Translations under genes and position numbers: made by a program | Part shown: one piece after another, positions 10,601 through 25,600 of the stretch | Numbering within the stretch: the first letter of the stretch is position 1 | Layout of the letters: each line of letters opens with the position of its first letter | Source of the DNA: JAIEPM01 sp964546815 | GTDB lineage: Bacteria; Cyanobacteriota; Vampirovibrionia; Obscuribacterales; Obscuribacteraceae | DNA length: 64,000 nucleotides | Assembly (NCBI GenBank): GCA_964546815.1 | Contig: CAZJLR010000005.1 | Coordinates: forward strand, 121,041 to 185,040 | Direction of reading: 5' to 3' | The notes under the pieces: model-generated | Told to the model about the DNA's origin: nothing | Databases searched by the model: none | Seen by the model: only the letters and a program-made list of their open reading frames with translations

Positions 10601-13600
10601 CGATGAAGCCGGCAGCACCAGCGGTGTTCACATTCACTGCGGCGGTGGTTCCCAGACTGAGGGCTCCGCTAGCAAGAATGTTGATGCCGCCACCACCTGC
10701 AATCAAGGACGAACCATTGTTGACGATGAACGTGCCTGTTCCAACTGAAGTTATGTTCAACCCTTGCGCGGTACTTTGCAATTTGACAGTACCAGCAGTG
10801 GTGGTGCCCATATCAATCGTGTGTCCACCATTGCTGCCGAGGGCAAGGACGCTGATGAGACTTGGCGCTGTTATCGTGGAGTTGTCACCAAATACCAATT
10901 TGGAATTTTGTCCGATTTGATTGATGATTACAGAGCCGTTGGAGAGGCTGCCCAGCGTTGTGGTCGAGTTAGCCCCTATTGTGAGTGCTCCAGCCGCAGC
11001 AGTTCCGATGTTTGTGAGGAACATTGAGCCAAAGATATTGTTAGTTGTGCCTGCACCAATCGTTAAATTGTTGGACGAAGTAAAGTTGACTGAGCCACCA
11101 ACTGATCCAACCTGCCTGGTGATGATAGAACCACCACCGGCGACACCAGCGAAGCTGATTGCACCTGCGGCAAATACATTCATGCCGCCGCCGTCAGCCC
11201 GCATAATTGAATTGTCTCCGAGGCTGAAGCCTGCGCCCTGACCGACTGCATTAATGTTCATGCCGCCGCCCTCAGTGATGAGTGAATTAGAGCTGCCACC
11301 GACAAATCCACCGCTGCCGATGACTGTTATGTTCATGCTGCCACTGGTCTTGATGTCAGCTTGGGTCAATGCAGCCGTCGGCGAACCATTAGCACTGGAG
11401 TTCAATGCACCGGCTGTTATTGAGACACCATTACCGAGCGACATGCTGGTACCCAGTACTGTTGCATTCAAGAAATTGCCTGTGCTGAAGTTTGTGTTTC
11501 CGCCCAAGCTCAAACCTGCGCCTGCAGCCAGGATGTTGGTGAATGTGCCGACGTTGATAGCCCCACCGGATCCACTTCCGTTAAGCACTCCGCTGGCTGC
11601 AGTGGCGATATCGACTGAGCCGTTAAATGCGCTAAGTGACATCGAATTGAGCACGTTCACATTTGCGGTGCCACCGATGCGAACTCCAGTGCTGCCAGTC
11701 AATGTGAGATTACCACCCTGGAATGTGTTAAGCGAGCGAGCGGTGATGGTTGTAGCAGTGCCTCCACCGATGCCTACGGTGACATTGCCACTGAAGTTGT
11801 TGATTGTGATTGAGCCACCATTGGCAGTCAAATTCACCTGATCTTTCATGGTCATATTTGAGTTCTGTTTGATAGAACTGAAATTGATATCGCCGCCATT
11901 TGCGGTGAGTTTGTCATTGACACCAAGGGCGATAGTATCGCCACCGGAAGAACCAAACGAACTCAATGTGATAGAACCAGATTTCGCTATATCTGCCGTG
12001 AGCAAGCCAACAACAGGAACTTGGAGAACCTTTCCTTGCCCGGAAGCAGTCAGCGAACCTGCAACGAGGGTCGCATTGTCTTGGATGCTAATCGCAGCTG
12101 CTGAACCCGTATTGTTCAGCGCCATATTGCCGCCGGATGTAATTGTTTGACCAATTCCGACACTGATACCACTTGTGCTATTTAGGGTCAGGTTGTTAGC
12201 GACCGTAGACGTTTTTAGATTTGCGAGCACGCTACTATTAATAGTTGCGGACGCGCCGGAATTCAAAACAAGATTGCTAGCCGCGCTGTTCAAAGTGAAG
12301 TCTTTTGAACCCGCTGCAACAGACAAGGTAGCACTGGAGGTCAAGGTTGTATTTGGCGCTTGAGTAAAGCTGCCGGTAGAACCTGTGCTCAAGCTGATAT
12401 TTGCATTACCGGAATTGATAGCTCCGATTGAAATGTTACCGCCAGCCGCGCCTGGAACGAAGCTGCCGCCGCCCTGGATTAAGCCATTAGCTACGATAAT
12501 CGTTCCGGAGATAGTTGGGGTAGCAGAGCTCATGGTGACGGTTCCAGCTGTGCCGGCAGTTGTGTTAATGCTACCGACTGTAATACCGCTGGCCAACAAT
12601 GTGATCGCCCCGCCAACTCCGCTAGCTGCATCTGCAGTAGCAGTGATATTGCCGAGCGTGATGGAACCAGTGCTTGCCACAGCAAGGACAGTTCCTGCAG
12701 ACTTGGTGGCGCCAGTCGCACTGGTGACGATGTTGACGTTAGGTAGATTGATATTGCTGCCGGAGTTTGTAGTGCCCGAGAGTGTAAACGGTGTTGCCAC
12801 TGGCGTGGTGGTCGAAGCCGCAGGGGCGAAGTTGTAACCGGCGATGAGTCTCAACTGACCGCCGTAGTTATTGCTGGCTGAAAGATCGATTGTTCTTGCT
12901 GTACCTGTATTTATGATGCTTCCAGAAGCCAAAATCGCCAGGCTAGAACCATTGAACACCAATCCAGAAATATTTTTCAGATCGATGTTGCCGCTAGAGT
13001 TAGCGATGGTTCCAATGCCCGGGGCGCCGAAGACCAGCGGGTTACCGCTGACGCTGCCCTGATTGTTGAGCAAGGTAGTGTTGAGAGTTAGCGAGTTGTT
13101 TCCGGTCACTACTGCGCCCACCGAAATGTTCACAGCTTGATTTACACCAGAGGCATTCACAGTAGTTGGACCAGTGAATGTTTGACTGCCGGTGAAATTG
13201 ACATTATTGGCAGTCGCTCCACTGGTGGTGGCTGTCAACGTGACAGAACCTGCGGCTGCATTTAGATTGCCACCGCCGCCTACGTTGAGACTGAAGCCAG
13301 GCGCTGTCGAAACAGAGATTGAGCCGGTCGTTGCGTTGATTGTTCCGGCATTACCCAGTGTAAGGTTGCCCGCTGCGGGACCATTCACCGTAACCGACGT
13401 GCCCTGAAGGATGGTAGCTGCTGCTGTATTCAAAACTGGAGTCGTGAAGTTGACCGTACCGCTAACAGTGACATTACCGGTGGTGCTGATTGAGACTGGG
13501 TCATTAAACACAAGTTGACCACCAACGGTGCTAGCTCCTAAGGTCGCAGCCACATTATCGGTAATGAACGCACTACCGGTTACGTTGAGACTTACATTTG

Positions 13601-16600
13601 AGTAGCTTATGACTGCGGGGTTGCCCGATGAGTTGACACTGCCCGTGACATTGAGGTCTAATCCCGTGCCGGTGTTGGTGCCGCTAAGGGTCAAGTTGCC
13701 GGCTTCAGTCAAATGCAGCGTGCCACCAACATTAGAACCGGTCAAGTTGAGGTCGCCGGTATTTGAAATGAATGCAGAGCCGCCAGCATTAATCGAGAAT
13801 TGATTGGTGACAATATTTATTGGAGACCCAGATGAGCCGATGCTGCCACTAGCTGACAATACCGGGGTACCGGCAGTGCCTGTGCCAACTCCATTTAGAT
13901 TGATCGTTCCTGTAACAAGCAGATTGCCGCCAGCACTCGCTAAGCCTCCATTCAAACTCAGGTTGCTTCCGTTGCCATTAACACCAAGTGGACCAGCAGT
14001 GATGGATGCCAGGTCAACAGTGAGGTCGTTGCCTGCACTCACGACGACACTGCCACCATTACCGGCGACAGAGCCGCTGCTTCCACCAGTGGCCGAAATC
14101 TGGAAGCTGCTCGCGCCGTTTCCTACCGTGAGGTTGGAACTTACGCCGGTTGATATCAGGTTGACACTGCCACCATTTCCTGAACCGTTGCCATTAGCGC
14201 TGAGCAGCATCGGTGAGCCAGTGCTGGTGATTGTGCTGCCTGTAAGACGAATTGTGCCACCATTGAATGAACCTACGCCGACTGCGTCGACGTTCAATTG
14301 TGAGCCTACAAGGGTGAGAGGTCCTGCAGTCTGATTGAGCGGAGCAGCATCGAGAGTGATGCTGCCACCATTACCCTGGGTCGCGTTCACATTCAAGAAT
14401 GCGGTTGGATTAAGGGTTATGCCGCCTCCGCCGTTGTTAGCTACAGAGACTGTGCCACCAGCACCACCTAGGACACCAGCTGCCGCAGACAGAGCACCAC
14501 TAACACCGTTGACGGAGGCGCCCGCTTCAATATCAAACAGAATCGCGCTGTTGCTTGTTAAATTTACGCTGCCACCATTTCCGATGCCTCTACCATCTTG
14601 AGTCAAGCTGTTGCTGGCAAAGAGCTTTCCACTTGAAGTTAGCGTGAGCGAGCCACCATTACCGTTTGTACCCTGCGGCCCATTGAAGATAAATAGTGGG
14701 TCTACAGTCATATCAGCGCCAGATATTACGGTTACAGAACCGCCATTGCCAGCAGCTGAAGCAAACGAACCACCACTTGCACTAAGTTGCAAATTGCCCG
14801 AACCGATTGTGACAGATGGCCCGGCAAGTGAGGCAAAACTTAGAGTGCCACCATTACCCGACCCGACGCCATTTGCACTGAGCGTGAGGGCAGACCCGGT
14901 GATGGTGATACCACTACCACGAAGACTGACAACGCCGCCATTAAATGAACCAGAACTTCCGCCAACTGCATCGGCAGAAAGTGTGCCGCTGCCGATGTTG
15001 AGAGGTCCGGCGCCAAATCCAACTGGAGCAGCGTTGAGCGTTATTGAACCACCATTACCGAATGTTGCAGTTGCCTTCACGTCACTCAGGTTTGGCAAAT
15101 TAATACCGCCATTACCGTTGTTAACGACGCTTACCGTACCGCCACTAGCGAAGTTAGCCCCAGCATTGGCAATGAGGCTGCCATTCACACCATTGACAGT
15201 GCTGCCGGCTCCGATGGCAAATGCCGTAGCGCTATTTACTGTAATCGAAACTGAGCCGCCTACTCCCGAACCAGCACCACTGGTGTTTAGAGTGCCATTA
15301 ACAAAGAGGTTCTTGTTTGTACCTGAACTCAACGCTAATACCGCGCCGTTCCCGTTGACGCCTAAGGGCTGTATGGTCAAGGAAGCAGGATCAACAGTCA
15401 AGTTGCCACCTGAGGTGATCGATATGTTTCCACCATTACCGCTGAATGTGCTTAGCGAACCGCCTTGCGCTGAAATTGAGATGAGCCCGACTCCGCTGCC
15501 GATGGCAAGGTCACCGGCAGTATCGGTAGTGACTACAGTTATGACGCCGCCATTACCAGAACCACTCGCGTTAGCAGTGAGGTTTAATGTTCCCGGTGTA
15601 CTTATATTGATTGCGGTGGCTCGCAGAGTGATATTGCCACCATTGAAGTTTCCGGGGCCGGCAGCGTTTACTGAAATGAGACCACTAGGTAGAGTTAAAG
15701 GTCCGGCTGTCTGATTGAGCGGAGCAGCTAGCAGACTTATGCTGCCGCCGGCTCCTTGCGTTGCCGCAGCGGAGATAAGTGCAAGTGAATTGAGCGACAG
15801 TCCGCCACCACCATTGTTGGCGACAGTCAGGCTGCCACCAGAACCGGCATTAGCCCCAGCGTTAGCTGAAATGGCACCAGTGATTCCATTGCTTACTGCG
15901 CTAGCAGCAAGATTGAACACCGTGGCGCTGTTGCTTGTGAGCGAAATCGATCCGCCGTTGCCAGTACCGACACCATCAGCAGATAGGCCGACGTTAATAA
16001 ACAGATTTCCGTTCGCCGCGCTGCCACTTGTGAATGACAGTGCAGCTCCAGTGCCGTTGAGTCCCTGTGCAGCAGCCAGGATAGACGCAGGGTTGACAGT
16101 CAAGTTGCGTCCGGCAGAGAAGCTGACGCTACCACCGTTACCCTGTGATGACGAGGCGGAACCACCGGTCGCTGACACATTGATTTGCGTGGCTGCCGTG
16201 CCGACAGTGAGGTCAGCCGTGGCACCGGTGGTGGTGACAGTGACTGAGCCACCAGACCCTGAGCCGGATGCATTCGCATTCAATGTAAGAGGACTTGCGC
16301 CACTGACTGAGATGCTCAGTCCGCGCAAGATTACTGTGCCACCGTTGAAGTTGCCGGCTCCATTTGCTGCGACCGACAAAGTTCCTGCAGGCACGCTAAG
16401 TGCACCACCCGGTTGACCAGCAGGTGAAGCGTCGAGACTTATGCGTCCACCATTTCCAAGATTGGTACTGGCAGAAACAGAGGACAGCGCAGCTAAAGTG
16501 ATACCACCACTATTGTTTGCCGTCACATTTACAATGCCACCATTACCAGCAGCGCTACCTGAGTTGGCAGACAATGTTCCGTTTACGCCGTTAACAGTTG

Positions 16601-19600
16601 TCGATGGTGCTATACCGAAGACAGTTGTGCTGTTTGAAGTCAAATTCAGCGAACCGCCGTTGCCTGTTCCAACTCCATCAGCACTTAGCCCACCATTAAC
16701 GAACAAATTACCGGCAGTGGAAACACCAGCCGTCAGAGTGATGGATGCACCATTACCATTGCTACCAAGCGGCGATACAGTCAATGATGCTGGTGCTACG
16801 GTCAGCGACCTTCCTGCTGATACGGAAACTGTGCCCGCATTGCCGACCGTTGAGCCGGCAGATCCGCCATTGGCAGAAAGAAGCAGCTGAGAAGCGGCAC
16901 TGCCAATCGTCAAATCGGCACTTGCACCTGTCGAAGTAATTTGCAGTGTGCCACCGTTGCCGGCGCCAGTAGCATTAGCAGATAAGTTGAGTGCACTGCC
17001 TCCTGTGATTGACAGCGGCGCTCCAGTCAATGTCACGCGACCGCCATTAGCACTGCCAGAACCTGCGGCGTTAACCGAGATGCTGCCTCCAGGCAATGTA
17101 AGCCCACCTGATGAGCTCACAAGACTTAGTGTGCCGCCGCTTCCTTGTGTGGCTGAGACAGATAGGCTCGAAAGGGCGCTTACACTCAACCCAAATGTTG
17201 AGTTGGATTGAACCGATATCGTGCCGCCTGCACCGGACGTTCCTGCATTGGCTGAGAGACTACCGTTGACGCCGTTGCTGGCTTCTCCAGCAGCGATGTT
17301 GAATGATGTCAGTCCGTTGCTTGTTAAGACAAGGCTGCCACCGTTGCCGGTGCCCACGCCGTTGCTGTTGATTGAACCATTCACCAAAAGATTGCCATTT
17401 GCTGCAGAGCCGGCAACAAAAGTGAGATTGGCGCCATTGCCATTGAGACCAAGAGCCGAAGCCGAGAGCGAGGCAGGGTTAACTGTTAGGTTACGTCCAG
17501 CAGTCAAGTTTATAGTACCGGCATTACCACCTGAAGATAAATTCGAACCGCCATTGGCACTCAGTTGCAACTGTCCAACAGCTGACCCCACAGTGATATC
17601 GCTTGCCGAGCCGCTTGTATTGACGAGGACAGAACCACCGTTGCCTGCGCCGACTCCACTGACGTCTACCGACAGTGCAGAACCTGAGATGGCTAGAGCC
17701 TGTCCTCTGAATGTCAAACTACCACCAATAAAGTTACCGTTGCCGGCAGCGCCCAATGTCAAAGTGCCGCCTGAAAGAGCCAATGTGCCGCCTCCGGCAT
17801 TCAGATTGACTACGCCGCCGGCGCCATTAGTGGACAGGGCCGACAGGCTGGATATGGAGGGAACATTTATACCACCGCTTCCATTATTTATGATGTTTAT
17901 AGAACCGGCGTTGCCTGATGTAGCGCCTGCGTTAGCGCTGAGAGTGCCATTGACTCCATTTACTGGGGAGCTGTTAGCTACTACGAAAGCCGTTGGGTAA
18001 TTGCCAATAAGAGTTAGAGTACCGCCGGTGCCGCTACCTACTCCATTGACGTTGAGGCTGCTGGTCACAGTCAAAGCTCCAGGAAGAGCAGTGCCAGCAG
18101 TGAATGACATTGTGCCACCATTGCCGTTCAATCCGAGCGGACCAACTGAAATCGAAGATGGATTAACTGATAGCTGCCTTCCCGAGGAAACGTTGACAAC
18201 GCCACCATTGCCACTGTTCAATCCAGCCGTGCCGCCAGTCGCGGAGAAGCTGAACTGACCAGCACCACTTGCCACGCTAAGGTCACCGCTGCCGCCAGTT
18301 GTGGCTACCGTCAGGGATCCTCCGTTGCCATTACCAACAGCATTGGCCGAAAGCCCGATGTTACTCAGACCTGTGCCTGTAATCGTCAATCCTCTCAAAA
18401 CGATACTGCCACCACTGAAGTTGCCCAGTCCGGCAGCATCAGCAGACAGATTTCCAGCCTGGAAGGTAAGGAAGCCGTTTCCGGCTGCATTGGCATTGAG
18501 AGTCAAATTACCGCCTGCGCCCTGGGTCGCTGTGACCGAAAGCAAGGACAGATTTGAAACATTGATGCCTCCGGTGCCACGGTTGCTGATGTTAACGGTG
18601 CCGCCAGCCCCTGAAGTAGAACCAGCGTTAGCAGTTACAGAACCTGTGATTCCATTCCCGCTGGCACTGCCACTCATGTTAAATGTAGAAGCGCTAGCAC
18701 TTGCCAGTACGACGCTGCCACCGCTAGCGGTGCCGACGCCATTAGCATTGAGAGAGCCTGTTACAAACAAGTTACCTGCAATGAGCCCGCCTCCTGCAGT
18801 CAGTGAAATGCTTCCGCCATTACCATTGAGACCAAGTGCTTGCTGCGAAAGTGAAGATGTATTTGCGGTCAAATCACCACCTGACGACACTGTGATTGAC
18901 CCTCCGTTCCCGCTTGGTGAAAGAGCCGAACCGCCTGTGGCAGACAGAACCAAATTCCCAGCACCCGAACCAACGGTCATTGAGCTGCTCGACGTGACGG
19001 TGGTCACGTTGATGCTGCCTCCATTACCGGATGCGGCAGCATTAGCAGTCAGGGTAAGAGGCGTCGCACCTACTATGTTGAGGACTCCTGCCCGCAGGGT
19101 TATACTTCCGCCGTTGGCACCATTCACAGTACCGGCGCCATTCACGCTCAGAGTACCGGATGGCATGGTCAAACTGCCTGTGCTCAGACCGGCGGCGTTC
19201 AATGTCAGGCTGCCACCACTGCCTGCTTGAGCTGTAGCTGAGATGTTTGCCAGCGCATTCAATACGATGCCGCCACCGCTATTGACGACAGAGATTGTGC
19301 CGCCAGATCCACCAGCAGAGCCTGCATTTGCAGAGAGCGTACCGTTAATTCCATTTGTAGCAGCGCCGGCACCAATGGTGAAAGCCTGGCTGCTGTTGCT
19401 GGTGATGTTGATTGTGCCACCACTATTGAAGGCAACGCCATCAACATTTAGACCGCTATTAATGAATAGGTTTCCGGCAATTGCGCTTCCTGATGCAAGA
19501 GTTAGACTGCCGCCTTGACCGCTGCTTCCGCGAGGGTTAACCGCAAGCGCCGCAGTATCAATTGAGAGGTTGCGTCCAGCTGACAGTGTGATTGTGCCGC

Positions 19601-22600
19601 CGTTACCCTGACCGGAAGCGCTGCTTCCACCCTGGGCCGATACCGATATCTGTCCTGCTCCGCTACCCACTGAGAGGTCGCCAGCGGCACCTGTGGTTGT
19701 AACCGAAATGGTACCGCCGTTGCCTGAATTTACAGCATTAGCCGAGAGATTTAGTGGCACTCCACCGGTAACGTTGATAGAAAGTCCGCGTAAAGTAATG
19801 GAACCACCGTTGACAAAATTATTGGTTCCAGAAACAGCGTCAACCGAGAGTGTTCCGCCAGGAAGGGTCAACGCCCCCGCCAGTTGATTGAGAGGAGCGG
19901 CATTCAAAGTGATGCTTCCGCCAGATCCATTGGTGGCTGTTGCGGAAATGTTGCTGAGGTTGCCGACGTTGATACCACCGCCACCATTGTTAATGATGCT
20001 TATGGTACCGCCAAGACCACCGAGCAATCCAGCGTTAGACGTAAGAGCGCCAGTTATGCCGTTGGTAGTTTCTGATGCACTTAGATTGAATGGCAACGAA
20101 CTGTTTGCCACGAGACTTACTGAACCGCCGCTACCGCTGCCAACTCCTGAGACATTGAGGCTTCCATTGACAAACAAGTTAGCGCCTGCAGAAAACGAAA
20201 GACTGCCACCGTTGCCACTCAAGCCCAAAGCTGAAACATTGGCAGAAGCCGCAACGACAGTCAAGGTTCGTCCGGCGGTGACGTTGATAACGCCGCCATT
20301 GCCCAGGGACGATGTCGCGGAACCACCAGTTGCTGAAAGTATCAAATTGCCACCGGAAGCCACAAACAGGTCACTTGCCGCACCGGAAGTCAGCACGTTG
20401 ACTGTGCCACCATTTCCAGTACCAGTTCCGTTAGCAGTCAATGTGAGAGGGATGCCACCACTGACGTTGAGGGTCAAGGCACGCAGTGTTATGCTGCCAC
20501 CTCCAGAATTACTTCCTCCGTTCACCGACACTGTGCCACCAGGCAAGTTGAGTGGTCCGGCCTGGGTGCCACCGAAGGCATTGAGTGTGATGGCTCCGCC
20601 TGCACCAGTGCCGGAGCTGGCCGACACGTTAGCCAGTGCACCGAGGGTGATGCCTCCCGTGCCATTGTTCACAACAGAGATCGTACCGCCAGCTGTGCCG
20701 CTTGAACCAGCGTTGGCGCTTAGAGTTCCATTTACACCATTGACAGGACTTGTTGTGTCGATAACAAAGGGACGAGCACTGTTTGAAGTCAATGTGATGG
20801 AGCCGCCACCATTGCTGCCCGAAGCATTAGCGTTCAATGACCCATTAACTGAGAGGTCACCTGAGCTTGCAGTGCCCGCAGTCAATGAGAGGGTGTAACC
20901 TGCGGCACCTGTTCCAAGTGTTGCCTGGTTTAGACTTCCAGTGTTCACTGTTAGATTTCTGCCGGAGCTGAGTATAACGCTGCCTCCGTTTCCGCCAGCA
21001 GAACCAGCGATGCCGCCTGTTGCGGAAATGACGAGCTGCCCTGCGGACGAGCCGACGTTCAAGTCGCTTGCCGAGCTGATGGTCGTCACGCTGACGACGC
21101 CACCATTACCGGTGCCGCTAGCATTGACGTTCAAAGTCAAAGGCGAGCCGCCGATTGTATTTAATGTAAGCGCTCGCAGGCTGACTGAGCCACCGTTGAA
21201 ATTACCTACACCTGCCGCATTAGTACCAGCTAGCGTGCCAGCAGGCAGAGTTATAGAACCAGCAGCCTGACCAGTCGCCGCCGCATTGAGACTGATCGAA
21301 CCACCCTGGCCGAAACTTGCAGCAACGTTCAAGTCTGTAAGAGCACTCAAACGGATGCCACCGCCGCCATTGTTTTGCAGCGAGATAGAACCGCCAGTGC
21401 CTGCTGATGCACCACCAAGTGCGCTGAGTGTTCCATTAATACCGTTAGCAGCGGCACCGTTATTAACATCGAAAACTTGAGTGCTGTTGCTCGTCAGCGT
21501 TATGCTTCCGCCTGCTCCGCTTGTTGCTGCATTGGCTGAAAACGCGCCGCTTATCTGGAGATTGCCAGGGGAGGCTGAGCCCGCAGTCAGCGTCAACTGC
21601 GCTCCGTTACCAGACGCTCCTAGCGGACTAGCAGCGATACTGCCTGCCGCTATGGTGAGATTGCGACCGGCGCTTATGTTTACCGAACCGCCGTTGCCAG
21701 CGACGGATGCGCCGGAACCTCCCGTTGCCGATATGTTAATTTGTCCGGCTGAGTTGCCGATATTGATGTCTGAAGTTGTGCCTAGAGTAGAAACTATGAT
21801 GCTGCCACCATTACCGGCACCTACGGCATTAGCTGCCAGGTTGAGCGCAGCGCCACCGGTAACATTGATGCTGCCTCCACGCAAGCTCACAGTGCCACCG
21901 TTGAAGTTGCCGGCTCCGGCCGCGCTAGAAGATATGGTGCCGCCAGGTAAGCTCAATATGCCTGTCCCCGCGGTTAGCGCGATGCTGCCGCCGGCACCAG
22001 CAGTGATGGCACTGGCACTCAAGTTAGAGAGCGCAGAAATCGTTATGTTCGAGACAGACGAAACAGTGATGCTGCCACCATTGCCACCGCTAGCGCCGGA
22101 ATTAGCGCTCAAAGTGCCATTAACACCGAGAGTAGTTGCACCGGCTCCGACAAAGAACGGGTTTGGATTGTTGTTAATCGAGAGGTTGATTGTTCCACCG
22201 TTGCCGCTATTAAAGCCACTGGCATTCAAGCTGCCATTGACGAATAGATTGCCGGAAATGGCAGACCCACTGGTGAAGATATAATTTGCGCCATTTGCTG
22301 TACTGTTGGCTGCGAATGCAGCCGGGTCGACAGTCAGGTTTCGTCCCGAAGACAAAGTGAAGGAGCCTGCAGAACCAGAGCTTGCTGATGCGGACAGCGT
22401 GAATTGTCCTGAGCCCGATCCAACTACAAGATCACCTCCAGCACCAGTTGTAGTTACGTTAATTGAGCCGCCGTTGCCCGAACTTGCACCATTGCTGCTG
22501 AGGCTGATTGGTCCGACACCGGAGCTGCTGAACTGCAAGGCGCGCAATGTGAGCGAGCCGCCATTGCCAGTGGCACCGGCCGCATTGACGGATAACGCGC

Positions 22601-25600
22601 TGCCAGCAGGAATGGTGATGATGCCGCCATTGCCGGCAGGCGAAGCATTCAATGAAATGACTCCACCATTGCCGCTGTTAGATGTCACTGTTAAATTGGA
22701 TGCAGATACAAGATTGATGCCGCCACTACCACTGTTGGTAATATTGACTGCTCCGCCGGCGCCACTTGCTCCGCCATTTGCACTCAATGCGCCCAGAACA
22801 CCATTAGTTGTGGCTCCAGCACCGATGACGAACGGTACTGAACTGTTCATAGACAGAGTCATAGTGCCGCCCTGTCCGCTGCCTATTCCGTTTGCGTTGA
22901 GAGCCGAGCTCATAAACAAATTGTTTCCGGCAGTCAACGAATATATGGCACCACGAGCATTAGATTGTGGTGCCGCACTTATCGAAGTTGGTGCTATGGT
23001 CAAATTACGTCCGGCATTTAATGTGATGGTGCCGCCATTGCCACCGCCGGCAGAACCGGCCGCTGCAAGCTGCAATTGCCCGGCTGCTGCACCGACACTC
23101 AAGTCGCTTGCCGTACTTAAAGTTGTAACAGAAATCGTGCCACCAGCTCCGCTGCCCGCACCATTAGCACTCAAATTGAGTGCGCCGCCGCCAATAACAG
23201 ACAATGTCGAGCCACGCAACGTTATCGTGCCTCCGTTGCCGCTGACTGCAGCATCAGCAGAAAGTGTGCCGGCGCCGATCACCAGTGGGCTGATAGCATT
23301 ACCAATTGGGGCTGCGTTAAGTGTGATGGAGCCGCCATTGCCATTGCCGGCAGTTACGCTCAAGTTTGCAGGAGAAGTCAGCTGAATGCCACCACTGTTA
23401 TTAATGATGCTGATTGTACCGCCGCTGCTTACCGAGGAGCCGGCTAAAAGCGACCCGGTGACACCATTTGTACTTGCTAGCGCATCAATCAAGAAGCTCG
23501 TTGCAGAGTTGCTGACGATGCTGATTGAACCAGCAGCGCCATTGCCAACGCCGCTGGCATTCAAGTTACCACTCACGAGCAGATTGCCGGCGTTAGCGCT
23601 TCCCGAAGTAAGAGAGAGCGTGCCACCACTGCCGTTAAGACCAAGAGCCGCTTGTTGCAAGAATAACGAGCTAGAAACAAGCAGATTACGCCCGGCAGAA
23701 AGAGTAACTGAGCCACCGTTGCCTAGAGCTGAGGAAGCACTGCCCCCGGTAGCATTGATTGTCATTTGACCAGCACCGTTGCCGATGTTCAAATCAGCAT
23801 TAGTGCCGAGTGTTGTGATGCTCACCGTACCGCCGTTACCATTGGCTGCACCGGCAGCACCCACCGCCAGAGGAGTACCTCCTGTAATGTTGATCACGTT
23901 TGCGCGAATGGTGATGCTGCCACCGTTGAAACTACCCACCGTGCCAACTGCATTTGCACTCAATGTGCCGCCAGGCAAACTCAAGTTGCCTGCGCTCTGC
24001 CCTACCGGTGCAGCATTGAGAATGATGCTTGCACCATTCCCGTTAGTAGCAGCTGCCGACAAGTTGGATGAGGCTGTCACAACAATTCCGCCACCACCAT
24101 TGTTGACGACTGTTAGCGTGCCGCCGGCTCCACCTGAAGCGCCTGAATTAGCTGTAATTGAACCGTTCACTCCATTTGCAGTGGAAGCGCCTAGTGTGAA
24201 AGGTAGTGCACTGTTGCTGGTCAAGTTGACGACACCACCATTCGAGAAACCTAATCCATCAGCATTCAATGAATTATTGATTGCAAGATTTCCTAATGAT
24301 GCTGTGCCTGCTGTGAGGTTGTAAGCGGCACCTGGGCCCGCGCTAGAGCGCGTTTTGGCATTCAATGCGGCAGTATCAACTGTGAGGTTGCCGCCCGACG
24401 ACAAGCTTATCGCGCCACCATTACCAGCCAGAGCGTTGCTTCCGCCCCCCTGAGCGAAAGCCTGTAATTGGCCAGCGGCAGTGCCGACAGTGAGGTCCGC
24501 TCCGACAGCAGTTGTCACGACTGAAACATTGCCACCATTGCCGGCATTAATCGCATTAGCGCTCAACGACAGAGATGACGCACCTGTAACATTGAAACTG
24601 GCGGCGCGGAGGCTTATGGTGCCGCCGCTGCTGTTAGCTTCTCCAGCGCCGTCAACCGAGATGCTTCCGCCAGGCAGACTGAGAACACCAGCCGTTTGAC
24701 CTACAGGAGCGGCATTGAGGTTTATGTTGCCACCATTGCCAACGCCAAGAACTACAGCCGAAATACTGCTCAAGCTGGCGACGCTGATACCACCACCACC
24801 GCCGTTACTGATGGAGATTGTTCCGCCATTACCTATAGTGCTAGCGCCGTTTGCTGAAAGCGCACCAGTCACACCGTTGATTGTTGCGCCTGCGCTCAGA
24901 CTGAAAGGTTGCGCACTGTTTGAGCTGAGAGTTATAGAGCCGCCGTTACCGGTGCCAACCCCATTATTGCTCAAGGCTCCATTGATAAATAAGTTCCCCA
25001 AAGCACTGAAAGTGAGGTTGCCTCCACTGCCATTCAAACCTAGTGGTCCAAAACTGATAGAAGCAGGATCTACTGTAAGATTGCGACCGGCATTGATGCT
25101 GAGAGTGCCACCGTTACCAGCACTCGAGCCGCTAGAGCCACCGGTGGCTGACAGTATGATAGAGCTAGCTCCGATGAACAGGTCGCTGCCTGGTGCTGTG
25201 GTCGACACAGTAATACTGCCACCAAAACCGGTGCCACTGCCATTGGCAGAAAGAGTGAGAGGCGTTGCACCAGTGACAGTCAGCGACAGTCCTGCCAGCG
25301 AGATGCTGCCACCATTGTTGTTGCCAGCTCCAGCGTTAACCGAGAGGACTCCTCCTGGCAGCGAGATAGGTCCATCGCTCGCCCCGAGTGCGGCATTGAG
25401 TGTTATGTTTCCGCCTGTGCCGGATGATGCTGTTGCTGAGACATTAGCGAGTGCACCAAGAGTAATACCGCCGCTGCCAAGGTTGCTCACAGAGATTGTG
25501 CCACCCTGTGAACCATTTGCAGACAGAGCTCCGTTCACTCCATTTATGGGGCTGCTGGTGTCGATAACAAACGGACTTGCGCTATTTGATACCAGAGTGA

